Part shown: positions 29,546 to 39,176 of the stretch, piece by piece
Layout of the letters: every line of letters starts with the position of its first letter
Position numbering within the stretch: position 1 is the first letter of the stretch
Assembly: GCA_005881825.1 (NCBI GenBank)
Contig: VBEO01000138.1
Location: forward strand, 31,713 to 95,712
Source of the DNA: Chloroflexota bacterium
Lineage (GTDB): Bacteria > Chloroflexota > Dormibacteria > Dormibacterales > Dormibacteraceae
Reading direction: 5' to 3'
DNA: 64,000 bases
Program-made: the position numbers and the translations under genes
The notes under the pieces: model-generated
Seen by the model: only the letters and a program-made list of their open reading frames with translations
What the model was told of the DNA's origin: nothing
Databases searched by the model: none

Positions 29546-30376
29546 CTAGATCTTGGTGAACCCGTAGCGCGCGTCCACCTGACCGGGACCGATCCCAGCA
29601 GGCGCCGACGTCGCCGGGCATCCGGGGTCGGCCTGCAGAGGCGCCGGCGAGTAGTCCGTGTACGAAAGAAGGACGTACTTGAGCGAGGCGTTGGAGGTGA
29701 GCCAGGAGAGGAACTGCGCGTCGCAATCGGTGGCGACCACCGTGATGCTCGACGAGATGCCCTGCTTCTGAGGCTCCGCCTGGTTGGCGGCGGTGGGTGC
29801 GGGGCCGACCCGGATCACGTGCAGGTTGGTGAACACCGTCTTGGTCACGACGCGCGATGGGTTCTGGCCGAAGGCGCCGGTCGAGACCGTGGCGAGGACG
29901 TTGATGTAATCCCCGGTCGCGATGTAGCCGGCGACGCCCTGCTGCTCACCCGTGGGCAGCGTGACGGCGACGAAGCCTTTGGGAATCGGCAGGTAGCCGC
30001 CCACGCTGCCGTCGAGCGGCTCCGACGCGGACGACAGGAGATTCGACGTGACCGGTTGTCCCTTGAGGATGTTGGCCTGGGCGGCCTGGCCCTTGGTGGC
30101 CGAGATCGTGCTGAATGCGCCCGCCGGCATCTGGCTCGAGGGATAGTGCGCGAGCGTCACCGCGTCGGGGGTGATCTGCTCGCGCGCGCCGATGTCGCGC
30201 GCCGCGACCACGATCACCACCTCTTTGGTGGCGGTCGTAGCTCGAGCGGCCAGGACCAGGCCGATCACGAACACACTCGCAAAGGCCAGAAGCGCCATGA
30301 GCAGCCCCACGAGGAAGAGCCCGCGGCGAGGGGCGCCGTTCGGTCGTGCAATCGGTAGCGCGGACGCAACTGCCAA
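29546..30376 (-). CDS. cpaB: Flp pilus assembly protein CpaB/RcpC
   Basis: 276 residues from TTG 30376, chosen because AAAGGAG lies 6-7 bp upstream; the frame is open further 5' to 30481 without such a site. One N-terminal helix (FLVGLLMALLAFASVFVIGLVLA), then a SAF domain (VVAARDIGAREQITPDAVTL, ILKGQPVTSNLL) and the RcpC domain (GFVAVTLPTGEQQGVAGYIATGDYINVL). First gene of the Tad operon. Confidence 0.87.
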   Translation of the reverse strand: MAVASALPIARPNGAPRRGLFLVGLLMALLAFASVFVIGLVLAARATTATKEVVIVVAARDIGAREQITPDAVTLAHYPSSQMPAGAFSTISATKGQAAQANILKGQPVTSNLLSSASEPLDGSVGGYLPIPKGFVAVTLPTGEQQGVAGYIATGDYINVLATVSTGAFGQNPSRVVTKTVFTNLHVIRVGPAPTAANQAEPQKQGISSSITVVATDCDAQFLSWLTSNASLKYVLLSYTDYSPAPLQADPGCPATSAPAGIGPGQVDARYGFTKI

Positions 30377-30741
30377 GATCTGATCTCCTTTCGCCGCCTC
30401 TCTTTGGGAGGTTTGGCACGCTCCGGTAAGGGGCGCGCCGGCGGCCATGTCAGCTTGCAATCGAGGGAGATTCAGGTCCACCGGCTTTTAGTCCACCGGC
30501 GGATCCTGATGTCCCGGGTCTGAGTGGGCCACCGCACCCAGGCTGATGGCCGCCAGGCCTGAACCGCCTGGGACTCTGCACCCACTCGTTCTGAGACAGC
30601 TGCGTATAGGAACTGCGTCCGGCGACCGTGATCATTTGGTGGCGATCGCCGCGGAGATGTCCGGGAGGCCCCCTGAGGGGCACCAGCCAACGCTTCTCAG
30701 ATTCGGCGCACCGACACCAACCGCGGCACAAGGAGAGAGGG
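30377..30741. promoter_or_regulatory. Divergent intergenic region between the Tad operon and the LPXTG protein
   Basis: 365 bp without a gene. It must hold the promoters for cpaB (minus) and the surface protein (plus). The only clear elements are ribosome-binding sites at both ends (AAAGGAG at the cpaB side, AAGGAGAGAGGG before 30742), two direct copies of TCCACCGGC (30477-30485 and 30492-30500), and a TATAGG at 30605-30610 that could be a -10 box. No convincing riboswitch. Confidence 0.4.
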
Positions 30742-33700
30742 ATGAAATCGAATACTCGGCGCCTGAGACTGGCGCTGATCGGATCGTTGGTGGCCATGGT
30801 CGCCAGCGTCGCGCCGGCCACGTCGACGGCGGCTGCCGGCGGCCCCAGCGCCGTTGACTACGCCCAGTGCTCGAACAGCCAGCCGCCCAGCTCGGACGCC
30901 TTCTGCAGCGGCGGCTGGATCAACGGAATCCTCAACGCCAACAATTCCCATTACCGCGAGGACCAGGTCACCGCGCAGCGGCTCGAGCTGTTGATCCCGG
31001 CGGGTTCTGCGGTCGGCAGTCACAGCGTCCAGATCTCATATCTGGCGCGGAAAGCCGGCCACCACGCGTATGACTCGCTGGCCACCTGGAATTCAACAGC
31101 CACCGCGGCCGATCGCTGTCAGGGGCTGAGCGCCGGCGACTGCGTGCCGGTCCGATCGGGCTCGGTTCTTCCCGGCCAGGCCTGGAGCCAGCTCGCCATC
31201 CCCTACGACTGCACCCCCGTCGCCGCCGGCACACTGCCCGGAGCCAACCAGGGCGGATGCCTGTCGACGAGCGGCGAGGTCACCGCTCGGCACCAGCTTC
31301 CCGGCCAGTACCTGCTCATGTACGGGGGCTACCTGGATGCGATGAGCCTGCCGGCCCACGACGCGGCCGCGACCGCCGGCACCGACGACTACGCGACGGT
31401 GACGGTCTCTTTCCACCTCGACGGGGCCAACGGAGTCACCACCGCGGACCAGCGGGTCCAGCTCCTCTTCGGCGGCCACCTGGCTCCGCAGCTCGGCCCT
31501 CGGGGCTGGGGCGCGGGCCTGGGCGCCGGCTCCATCAACGGCGGCCCCTACCACATAAAGTGGCTGGCGGTCGACGGCGCCTCGATCGGCAACCGTGACA
31601 ACCAGATCATGGCGGGGGCGGTGATAGTGCCTTCGTCGACGGCCACCCAGGCACAGTCGAGTCCCGACGGCGCCATCTGGTCGAGCCTCGCGGACGGAGG
31701 ATCGATCCTCGTCGGCAGGCAGGTTCGCGACACCGCCGACGTCGGCGATGCGTCCGCCACCGGAACAGTCGCTTACCAGCTGTACACCGGCACCGGATGC
31801 GTGAACGGCGCCCCGGACGGTTCGCCGGTGGCGGCATTCGGCTCGAGCGGCACCTCGCTGATCACCATCAGCTCCGGCGCCATCCCTGCATCCGCCGCGT
31901 TCACGCCCGGCGTCGGGACCTACCAGTTCATCGCCACCTACAGTGGCGACGCCGTCCATACCGGCTCGACGAGCTCCTGCGGCTCCGAGCGGTTCACCGT
32001 CAACAAGCTGTCGCCGTCTCTGGGCACGCAGATCGTCAATGACAGCAACAGCGGCACTGCACTGGCCAACGGCGCATCCGTCGCCATCGGGACCACCGTC
32101 CACGACACCGCGACTTTCGCCGGCGCCACGGCCGGCGCGGGCGGCACCGTCACCTACAACCTATACAGCGGCTCCGCCTGCAGCAACGGCACTCCCGGCG
32201 GCAGCCTGGTGACCGGCTTCGGTTCCAACGGTTCGGCGGCGGTCACGGTGAGCGGAAGCACGATCCCGGCCTCGCCGGCTTTCAGCCTCACATCGGCCGG
32301 TAGCTATCAGTTCATCGCCCGTTACAGCGGCGACGCCAACAACAATGCCGTGAACAGCCCGTGCGGCTCTGAGACCTTCACGGTGCAACCCAACGCAACC
32401 TCGACCACCACCCAGGTCCAGGTTCTGAACTCCAACGGAACGCTCTACACGAACCTGCCCAACGGTCAGGCCGTCGCCTTCGCCAGCACAGTTCGAGATA
32501 CGGCCACCCTGTCGGGTGCCACCTCGACTGCCGGCGGCACGGTCACGTACAAGCTCTACAGCGGCAGCGCGTGCGCTGGAAACTCACCGACCGGGAGCCT
32601 CGTCGCGAGCTGGGCAAACGGCGGCAGCAGCACTGTGGTGGTCAGCAACGGCATCGCTCCCGTGTCGCCAGGTTTCGACGGAACCGCGGCCGGGAGCTAC
32701 CAGTTCATCGTCACCTACAGCGGCGACAACGACAACGCCGCCAGCACCAGCGCCTGCGGTTCGGAGACCTTTGTGGTCAATCCCGCCACGGCTCAGCTCA
32801 CAACGCTCACGCAGGCGGTCAGCGCCGGCCCGACCTACACTCCGATCGCGAACGGAGCCTCGGTCGCGATCGGAACGGTGATCCGCGACACCGCCGCACT
32901 GGCCAACAACTCGGTTAACGCCGGCGGCACCGTGACCTACAGCCTCTACACAGGCGCCGGCTGCACCGACGGCAGCCCGCTGGGCAGCCTGCTCGCCCAG
33001 TTCGGCACCAACGGCTCGGCGGCGGTCGCGGTCGCGAATGGTGTGGTCCTCGCATCTCCAAGCGTCACCCTGACGACGGCGGGCACCTATCAGTTCATCG
33101 CGCAGTACAGCGGCGACGCCAACAACCAACCCGCCACCTCGGCCTGTGGCTCCGAAGTCGTCGTCGTCGCGCCGAACAACACGGCGACCACGACCCAAGC
33201 CCAGGTCATCAGCGGCCAGGCCAGCTCCAACCTCGGCAACGGCGCGCACGTTGCGATCGGCACGACGGTTCGCGACACCGTCAGCCTGGGCGGCGCCACA
33301 CCGGGCGCCGCGGGCACCGTCACCTACCGGCTCTTCACCGGCAGCGGCTGCAGCAATGGGTGGCCGACCGGTTCTCCGGTCACCGGCTTCGGGTCGGGCG
33401 GCGCGTCGGCTGTCGCCGTCAACAGCGCAACCGCCCCGCCATCTTCCAACTACACGGTCCTGGCGGCGGGCGACTTCCAGTTCATCGCCGCCTACTCGGG
33501 TGACGTCAACAACGGCCCGAGCGTCAGCGCGTGCGGCTCGGAGACGTTCACCGTGGATCGAAACAGTGCGGCGGTGGCGACGCAGACACAGACGGTCGAC
33601 GGACAGACCACAGCCCCGCTGACCCCAGGCGGATCGGTGAAGGTTGGCACCACCGTTCGCGACACGGCCACCCTGAGTGGCGCCACGGCGGACGCCGCCG

Positions 33701-35184
33701 GCACAGTCGTCTTCCAGCTCTTCAGCGGCAAAGCCTGCAGCAACGGATCTCCCACGGGAGCGCTGGTCACGGGCTTCGGAACCGGCGGCTCTTCAACGAT
33801 GACCGTCAGCGGCGGCAGCGTGCCTGCTTCGGCAGCCTTCACGGCCACGCCTGCGGGCGACTACCAGTTCATCGCGACCTACAGCGGCGATGCCGGCAAC
33901 ACAGCCGCCGTCAGTCCCTGTGGATCCGAGACCTTCACCGTCGATCCGGCAGTCACGGCTCTCAGCACGCAGGCGCAGAGCCTGAATGGTCAGGCCGCGG
34001 CGAACCTCAATCAAGGCGGCCACGTCTCGATCGGCGCCACCGTTGACGACACCTCCACGCTCACCGGGAACACCCCCGGCGCGGGCGGCAGCGTCATCTA
34101 CCGGCTCTACCACGGCAGCGCGTGCAGCGCCGCCGGCGCGCCCACCGGTTCCCTGGTGTCCAGCTTCGGCACGGGCGGAGCCTCGACCGTCGCGGTAAGC
34201 AGCGGGAGCGTTCCCGCCTCCGCGAGCCTGGTTGTGTCTGATCCGGGCGACTACCAGTTCATCGCCACCTACAGCGGCGACAACAACAACGCCGCCAGCA
34301 CCAGCGCCTGCGGCTCGGAGACCTTCACCGTCAATGCCAACACGACCACGACCACAACGGTCCAGGCGCTCAGCGGCGACACGGTCGCTGACACGCCAAA
34401 CGGCGCTGCTCTCGACTCCGGGAGCACCGTGCGCGACACCGCTTTGCTGAGCGGAACCACGGGCACGGCAGGCGGTTCCGTCACCTACCGGCTGTACACC
34501 GGAACGGCGTGCACCGGCGGCGCGCCGACCGGAACGCTGGTCAGCACTTTCGGGAACGCCGGTGCGGCTGTGGTGTCGGTCACCGAGGGCGCGGTGCCGG
34601 CTTCGCCGGCACTCAATCCGGCGCCGGGCACCTATCAGTTCGTCGTCAGCTACAGCGGTGACGCCGACAACAATCCGAGCGCCAGCGCGTGCGGCTCGGA
34701 GACGTTCTCGGTCAAGTTCCCGGCAGTGATCGCCACCAAGCCGAACGTGTCCTCCGGTGCCGTCGGCGTCGCCATCCACGACGTCGCCACGGTCTCGGGC
34801 GGCAGCACACCTGGCGGGACAGTCACCTTTGCTCTCTACGGCCCCGGCGATGCCACCTGCCAGACCAACCTGGTGGCCGGCGACGCCAGGTTTACCGTGG
34901 CGCTCAGCAGCGGCTCCGCAACCTCACCTGACGTCACCACCACCGACGTCGGAATCTATCAATGGGTCGCCCGCTACAGCGGCGATGCCGGTCACATGGC
35001 CGGTGCCGGCGCCTGTGGAGATGCGACGGAGCAGGTCGTCACCGCTGCGGTGCTGTCGGAGATCTCGCTGCCACCGACCGGCAGCATCCCCCACGCGCTC
35101 CTGCTCGGCGGCCTTGCGCCGATCGCGATCGGCTTGCTGCTGCTCATCCTCGGCCGGCGCCGCCGGCAGGACGAGGAGGCCTAA
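30742..35184 (+). CDS. LPXTG-anchored surface protein with nine Ig-like repeats
   Basis: 1480 residues. Sec signal peptide (1 to about 32), an N-terminal domain of about 300 residues with several Cys and no family I recognise, then nine Ig-like units (Big_3_5-like). Each ends in YQFIxxYSGDxxN...CGSExFxV, and their YSGD positions are 128-131 residues apart for the first seven intervals, shorter at the end. The cell-wall sorting signal is LPPTG at 1443-1447, followed by a hydrophobic helix and RRRR tail. Strong Shine-Dalgarno AAGGAGAGAGGG. A sortase gene follows 9 bp later. Probably an adhesin or a wall stalk; function inferred. Confidence 0.9.
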   Translation: MKSNTRRLRLALIGSLVAMVASVAPATSTAAAGGPSAVDYAQCSNSQPPSSDAFCSGGWINGILNANNSHYREDQVTAQRLELLIPAGSAVGSHSVQISYLARKAGHHAYDSLATWNSTATAADRCQGLSAGDCVPVRSGSVLPGQAWSQLAIPYDCTPVAAGTLPGANQGGCLSTSGEVTARHQLPGQYLLMYGGYLDAMSLPAHDAAATAGTDDYATVTVSFHLDGANGVTTADQRVQLLFGGHLAPQLGPRGWGAGLGAGSINGGPYHIKWLAVDGASIGNRDNQIMAGAVIVPSSTATQAQSSPDGAIWSSLADGGSILVGRQVRDTADVGDASATGTVAYQLYTGTGCVNGAPDGSPVAAFGSSGTSLITISSGAIPASAAFTPGVGTYQFIATYSGDAVHTGSTSSCGSERFTVNKLSPSLGTQIVNDSNSGTALANGASVAIGTTVHDTATFAGATAGAGGTVTYNLYSGSACSNGTPGGSLVTGFGSNGSAAVTVSGSTIPASPAFSLTSAGSYQFIARYSGDANNNAVNSPCGSETFTVQPNATSTTTQVQVLNSNGTLYTNLPNGQAVAFASTVRDTATLSGATSTAGGTVTYKLYSGSACAGNSPTGSLVASWANGGSSTVVVSNGIAPVSPGFDGTAAGSYQFIVTYSGDNDNAASTSACGSETFVVNPATAQLTTLTQAVSAGPTYTPIANGASVAIGTVIRDTAALANNSVNAGGTVTYSLYTGAGCTDGSPLGSLLAQFGTNGSAAVAVANGVVLASPSVTLTTAGTYQFIAQYSGDANNQPATSACGSEVVVVAPNNTATTTQAQVISGQASSNLGNGAHVAIGTTVRDTVSLGGATPGAAGTVTYRLFTGSGCSNGWPTGSPVTGFGSGGASAVAVNSATAPPSSNYTVLAAGDFQFIAAYSGDVNNGPSVSACGSETFTVDRNSAAVATQTQTVDGQTTAPLTPGGSVKVGTTVRDTATLSGATADAAGTVVFQLFSGKACSNGSPTGALVTGFGTGGSSTMTVSGGSVPASAAFTATPAGDYQFIATYSGDAGNTAAVSPCGSETFTVDPAVTALSTQAQSLNGQAAANLNQGGHVSIGATVDDTSTLTGNTPGAGGSVIYRLYHGSACSAAGAPTGSLVSSFGTGGASTVAVSSGSVPASASLVVSDPGDYQFIATYSGDNNNAASTSACGSETFTVNANTTTTTTVQALSGDTVADTPNGAALDSGSTVRDTALLSGTTGTAGGSVTYRLYTGTACTGGAPTGTLVSTFGNAGAAVVSVTEGAVPASPALNPAPGTYQFVVSYSGDADNNPSASACGSETFSVKFPAVIATKPNVSSGAVGVAIHDVATVSGGSTPGGTVTFALYGPGDATCQTNLVAGDARFTVALSSGSATSPDVTTTDVGIYQWVARYSGDAGHMAGAGACGDATEQVVTAAVLSEISLPPTGSIPHALLLGGLAPIAIGLLLLILGRRRRQDEEA

Positions 35185-35193
35185 GGCTCGATC

Positions 35194-35907
35194 ATGAATA
35201 GACCGCCAGCAGATCTCATGGGATCGGTCCCGGGTGCCCGACGGCACCCGGGCCGTCCAGACCGCCGGCTGCAGCGAGCCGCCCTGGTCCTGATCGGCTT
35301 GGGTGTCATGTCGGTGGTGGCCGCGGGCGCCCTGCTGGGCTATGGAGCCTGGCAGGAGCGGCAGCTGACCAAGCAGTGGGATCAGATCATGTCGACGATC
35401 CCGCCCACCGTCGCCACGGCTCCGCCGGCGCAAGCCATCGCTCAGTCCGCGCGGCCGGCGGCGCCTACGGCGGTGCCGCCCGCCCCCATCGTGACCCGGA
35501 CCACGAAGACCCCGATTGCTTTTGGGATGCGCGTGCCCCGGATCGATTACTACTCGGCCGTCGTCGAAGGGGTCGATGTTCAGCATCTGGCCATGGGCCC
35601 CGGCCACTACCCGAGCACCGCTTATCCGGGCCGCCCCGGCACCGTCGGAGTGGCGGCCCACAACAGCTACTGGCTGCGCTTCGACCAGGTCAAGACGGGT
35701 GACCAGATCGTCCTCGAGACGCGCTACGGAACCTTCACCTACCGGGTGACGGGCAGCCGGATCGTGTCTCCCGATGACAAGACGGTGTTCTCGGCGAACA
35801 GCTCGGAGAATCGCCTGACCCTGACCACCTGCTGGCCTCTTTGGGCTGGGGCGTTTGCCAATCGCAGGCTGGCGATCTTCGCGGAAGAGGTCGGCGGCGT
35901 CGCCTGA
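35194..35907 (+). CDS. Class D/E-type sortase
   Basis: 237 residues. N-terminal signal anchor (about 28-50), Pro/Ala-rich linker, then the sortase domain. The catalytic triad is visible: His156 (VAAHN), Cys213 (LTTCWP) and Arg224/225 (FANRRL). IPRIDYYSAVVEGVD-type start and TVGVAAHNSYW match classes D/E. It follows its likely substrate (LPPTG protein) by 9 bp, so a dedicated pair. Confidence 0.88.
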   Translation: MNRPPADLMGSVPGARRHPGRPDRRLQRAALVLIGLGVMSVVAAGALLGYGAWQERQLTKQWDQIMSTIPPTVATAPPAQAIAQSARPAAPTAVPPAPIVTRTTKTPIAFGMRVPRIDYYSAVVEGVDVQHLAMGPGHYPSTAYPGRPGTVGVAAHNSYWLRFDQVKTGDQIVLETRYGTFTYRVTGSRIVSPDDKTVFSANSSENRLTLTTCWPLWAGAFANRRLAIFAEEVGGVA

Positions 35908-35923
35908 GCGTCGCTGCCGCCGA

Positions 35924-36616
35924 TCAGGCGAATTCGACCGCGATGTAGCCCTTGCCGCCGCTGACCACCCATGCGGTGCCCACGTAGTGGTAGGGACCGA
36001 GGATGTTGGCGCGGTGGCCGGCGCTGCCCATGAAGAGCTGGTTGATGCCGGCGTCGTTGATCCCCGCTCCCCACACGCCCACGTTCTCGCCGGTCTGGGC
36101 TGAGTTCAGCCCGCACGACCAGTCCCGCTGCACCCCGTTGCCGTGGAAGATCGTGCCGGCGGCTGCCATGGCTTGCGCCTGGCCACCTGCGATGCCGGCC
36201 AGGCAGCCGCTCCAGCTCAGCGGAGGGAGACCGGCGGACGCCCTGTCCTGGTTGATAAGAGACTGCTGCGCCGAGCCGATCACCAGAGGCGGCGCGGCCG
36301 TGACCGGTCGTGCCGCTGCCGGCGCGGCAGCCGCCCAGGCCTGCGGAGCAGCCTCGGGCAGGGCGGGCGGCGGGGGCAGATCGACGATCACAGGCGGCGT
36401 CGAATCCAGCTCATCCTGAGTTCGCAGTGGGTTGGCCCGAACCGTGCCTGCGCTCCATTGCAGAACGTCGTCGACGATCGCGGCCACCGGTTTGTGGGAA
36501 GACCTGGCGGAAGGGCTGGTGCCGGTGCTGGTATCGAAGACCGATCCGAAGGTCGAAGTGGTGACCAGTACGAAAGTCAGCGACTTGAGTACGAGGGCGA
36601 GCTTGCTCGCAGGCAC
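35924..36616 (-). CDS. Secreted CAP-domain (SCP/YkwD-like) protein
   Basis: 230 residues from GTG 36616. N-terminal hydrophobic segment (signal or anchor), a Pro/Ala-rich linker (about 70-110), then a CAP domain: INQDRASAGLPPLSW, GENVGVWGAGINDAGINQLFMGSAGHRANILGPYHYVGTAWV, GYIAVEFA. The conserved His of HRANIL is present. Convergent with the sortase gene. Extracellular; role unknown. Confidence 0.8.
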   Translation of the reverse strand: MPASKLALVLKSLTFVLVTTSTFGSVFDTSTGTSPSARSSHKPVAAIVDDVLQWSAGTVRANPLRTQDELDSTPPVIVDLPPPPALPEAAPQAWAAAAPAAARPVTAAPPLVIGSAQQSLINQDRASAGLPPLSWSGCLAGIAGGQAQAMAAAGTIFHGNGVQRDWSCGLNSAQTGENVGVWGAGINDAGINQLFMGSAGHRANILGPYHYVGTAWVVSGGKGYIAVEFA

Positions 36617-36691
36617 ACAGTCGCCAACGCGGTCTTACTCCTGTCCTTGCGCTTATGCCGGCTGGACATGACTCTCCGGCGGGCCCGGCGC

Positions 36692-37405
36692 TCAGCCGGT
36701 CTTCAGCGGGGCGTCACCGGTGGCGTCGTCGAGCAGGCCGGCGCGGGCGGCGTAGAGGATCGCCCCAGATCGGCCCTGGGTTCCCAGCTTGCTGTAGATG
36801 ACGCTCACGTATCCGCTGACCGTCCGCGGGCGGAGTCCAAGCTGGCTGGCGATGCCGGCAGGGCCGTATCCCTTGGCGAGCAGCAGCAGGATCTCCAGCT
36901 CGCGGCGGGTGAGTCGAGCCCCCCGCGGCCCGCGGAGATTGAGGCCGGACCGGCTGACCGGAGCACCCGACCAGGAGGATTCGGCAGCGGACCGGATGAC
37001 CTTGACCATCTCCTGAATGGTCGTGTCCTTCGAGAGGCAGGCGAAGGCTCCCGTGGCCGCCGGATCGTGCAGCCAATCGTCTGTCACCAGCCCGGTGAGC
37101 AGGACCACGCGCGTGGCCGGAAGCCTGTCGATGATCTCCCGCGTCGCCGAGAGGCCTCCTTGCACGGGCATGTGCAGGTCGATGGTGATGACGTCGGGCC
37201 TCAGCTCGAGAGCCCGCCGGGCGGCCTCTTTCCCGTTCTCGGCGAAACCTACGACCTCGATGCCGGGCTGGGTAGAGAGCAGTGACGCCAGGCCAGTCCT
37301 GAAGAGATGGCTGTCGTCCACCACCATGAGACGGATGGTGCGGTCCTGGTGATCGGTTCCGATCTCAGGCGAGTCGAGCGTCGGAGCCGTGGGCCGCTCG
37401 GTCAT
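36692..37405 (-). CDS. NarL/LuxR-family response regulator
   Basis: 237 residues from ATG 37405 (an in-frame GTG at 37423 is the alternative). Receiver: VVDDSHLFRTGL, phospho-acceptor Asp76 (ITIDLHMPVQGG), Thr in LLTGL, Lys in CLSKD. C-terminal LuxR HTH: LTRRELEILLLLAKGYGPAGIASQLGLRPRTVSGYVSVIYSKLG. No kinase gene adjacent. It follows the D-aminoacylase-like gene by 1 bp. Confidence 0.86.
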   Translation of the reverse strand: MTERPTAPTLDSPEIGTDHQDRTIRLMVVDDSHLFRTGLASLLSTQPGIEVVGFAENGKEAARRALELRPDVITIDLHMPVQGGLSATREIIDRLPATRVVLLTGLVTDDWLHDPAATGAFACLSKDTTIQEMVKVIRSAAESSWSGAPVSRSGLNLRGPRGARLTRRELEILLLLAKGYGPAGIASQLGLRPRTVSGYVSVIYSKLGTQGRSGAILYAARAGLLDDATGDAPLKTG

Positions 37406-37406
37406 C

Positions 37407-39176
37407 TCAGATCCGCCACCCACCGGGCCTGGGCGAGCTCCAGTGTCCCCAGTCCATAGCAGCCGCCCCGTCGCTGGACGTCAGCGACTGCCCGGGCAGC
37501 ACGCGTCCGGCCCAAACCATGGCCACGTAGCAGAGTGAACTCGCTCTCCCCCACAGCCAGCGAACAGCGCTTGTCGCCGGCATTTTCTCCTCCAGCCGCC
37601 TGCAGCGGCCCGAGGAGGTCAGCCGGCCGCTGCTCACGGCGGCGCGCCCGTTGATGAACACCTCGCGCACGCCGTCCGGCGGCAGCAGCGGATCCTCGTA
37701 CGTCGCCCGGTCGGCGATCGTGTCTGCGTCGAAAACGACCAGATCGGCGACCTTGCCGGCCTGCAGGTAGCCGCGGTCGTGCAGGCCGAAACGGTCGGCC
37801 GCCAGGCCGGTGGTCTTGTGCACCCAGGCCGCGAGATCGAGCAGCCCCTCCTCCCGCCGATAGTGACCGAGCACCCGGGCGAAGGTCCCTGCCCAGCGCG
37901 GGTGCGGCTTGCCGGGCACCGGGATGCCGTCGGAGCCGACCATGGCCGCCTCGAACCCGAGCACGTTGCGAACGTCGCCGTCGTCCATGACGTGCAGGAT
38001 CATCAGCGTCCGCTGGGCGTCCTCCGCCAGCAGGTCGAAGACCATATCGGCCGGCGTGCGTCCGGCCTCATCCGCCAGCTCGTGCACGCGCCGGCCCTCG
38101 TAGTCCGGATGTGACGGGCAGCTGGAGATCACGATGCGGTCCCAGCCGGCCAGCTGCGAGAAGTTCTCCCAGCCCGGCAGCCCCGACTCCATGTCGCGCA
38201 CGATCCGCTCGCGGACGACCCCGTCGCGCATCCGCTCGCGCATGGCGTCGAAGCCGCCGTCCAGCGCCCAGGGCGGGAGCATCGCGGCCAGCATGGTGCT
38301 GCCGGCGGTGTAGGGATAGACGTCGACCGTGACGTCGCGACCGGCCGCACGGGCCGCGCGCACGATCTCCAGCGTCTCCGCCGTGCGGCCCCAGTTGCGG
38401 CGTCCGGCCGCCTTGTGGTGGGAGATGTGCACCGGCACTCCTCCCTGCTCGCCGATCGCCAGCGCCTCGCGCACGGAGTCCGCGACCAGGTCTGACTCGT
38501 TGCGCATGTGGGTCGTGTAAGGGCGCCGGTGCCGGCTGACAGCCCGGCAGATGGCGGCCAGCTCCTCAGTGCGCGCGTACACGCCGGGGGCGTAGATCAG
38601 GCCCGAGGAGATGCCGAAGGCGCCCTGCTCGAACGCCGCTTCGGCCAGCCGGACCATGGTCTGCAGCTCGTCGTCGCGGGGCACGCGGTTGTCCATGCCC
38701 ATCACGCCGGCCCGCAGGCTGCCGTGGCCCAGGAGCGGCGCCAGGTTGGCGTGCAGACCGCGGGCGCCGACCGCCTCTCGGTACTCCGCGAGGCTTTCCC
38801 AGGGGCCATCTTCAGCGGCGAAGATCGCCTTGGAACGTGCCAGGTCCTCCCGACGCTCCGGCAGCATCGGGAAGGGCGTCGAGCCGCAGTTGCCGCAAAC
38901 CTCCGTGGTCACGCCCTGGCGCACGGTCGCGGCTTTGAGATCGAGGTGGTCGTCGCCCAGAAACGCGGCCATGTCGCTGTGGGTGTGGGTGTCGATGAAG
39001 CCCGGCGTCACGCACATGCCCCCGGCCTCGATGACGCGCGGCGCGTTGGCCTCGCGCAGGTCCCCGACTTCGGCGACGCGCTCGCCGCGCAAGCCGACGT
39101 CCGCACGAAATCCGGGAGCGCCGGTCCCGTCGTAGACGGTCCCGTTGCGGATCAGGACGTCGAAGGAATCAGGTAT
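37407..39176 (-). CDS. D-aminoacylase / N-acyl-D-amino-acid deacylase family amidohydrolase
   Basis: Amidohydrolase of about 590 residues. Metal ligands: HTHSD, Cys in TTEVCGNCG (bridging Cys typical of D-aminoacylases), HISHHKAAG and GSDG. Homology at the N-terminus (FDVLIRNGTVYDGTGAPGFRADVGLRGERV) extends upstream of the first TTG (39092) to about 39176, where only an ATA is found; the frame closes at 39180-39182. After the usual family end (GRLTSSGRCRR) the frame runs on for about 60 Trp-rich residues without family similarity, so the natural stop may be lost. Both ends are therefore uncertain. Confidence 0.8.
   Translation of the reverse strand: MPDSFDVLIRNGTVYDGTGAPGFRADVGLRGERVAEVGDLREANAPRVIEAGGMCVTPGFIDTHTHSDMAAFLGDDHLDLKAATVRQGVTTEVCGNCGSTPFPMLPERREDLARSKAIFAAEDGPWESLAEYREAVGARGLHANLAPLLGHGSLRAGVMGMDNRVPRDDELQTMVRLAEAAFEQGAFGISSGLIYAPGVYARTEELAAICRAVSRHRRPYTTHMRNESDLVADSVREALAIGEQGGVPVHISHHKAAGRRNWGRTAETLEIVRAARAAGRDVTVDVYPYTAGSTMLAAMLPPWALDGGFDAMRERMRDGVVRERIVRDMESGLPGWENFSQLAGWDRIVISSCPSHPDYEGRRVHELADEAGRTPADMVFDLLAEDAQRTLMILHVMDDGDVRNVLGFEAAMVGSDGIPVPGKPHPRWAGTFARVLGHYRREEGLLDLAAWVHKTTGLAADRFGLHDRGYLQAGKVADLVVFDADTIADRATYEDPLLPPDGVREVFINGRAAVSSGRLTSSGRCRRLEEKMPATSAVRWLWGRASSLCYVAMVWAGRVLPGQSLTSSDGAAAMDWGHWSSPRPGGWRI

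Noticed and set aside
30385..30425. Resemblance to half of a c-di-GMP-I riboswitch on the minus strand before cpaB (CCAAACC, short stem, CGGCGAAAGG).
   Set aside because: The second half of the motif, including the tetraloop-receptor and P3 stem, is missing, and the segment runs straight into the Shine-Dalgarno of cpaB.
31921..34990. Regular direct repeats that might suggest a CRISPR array.
   Set aside because: Period of about 390 bp and coding conservation show protein-level Ig-like repeats; no CRISPR-type repeats or cas genes in the window.
36143..37285. Long plus-strand open frame across the CAP-protein and LuxR-regulator genes.
   Set aside because: Composition is Arg/Gly-rich and both underlying minus-strand genes have clear domains.
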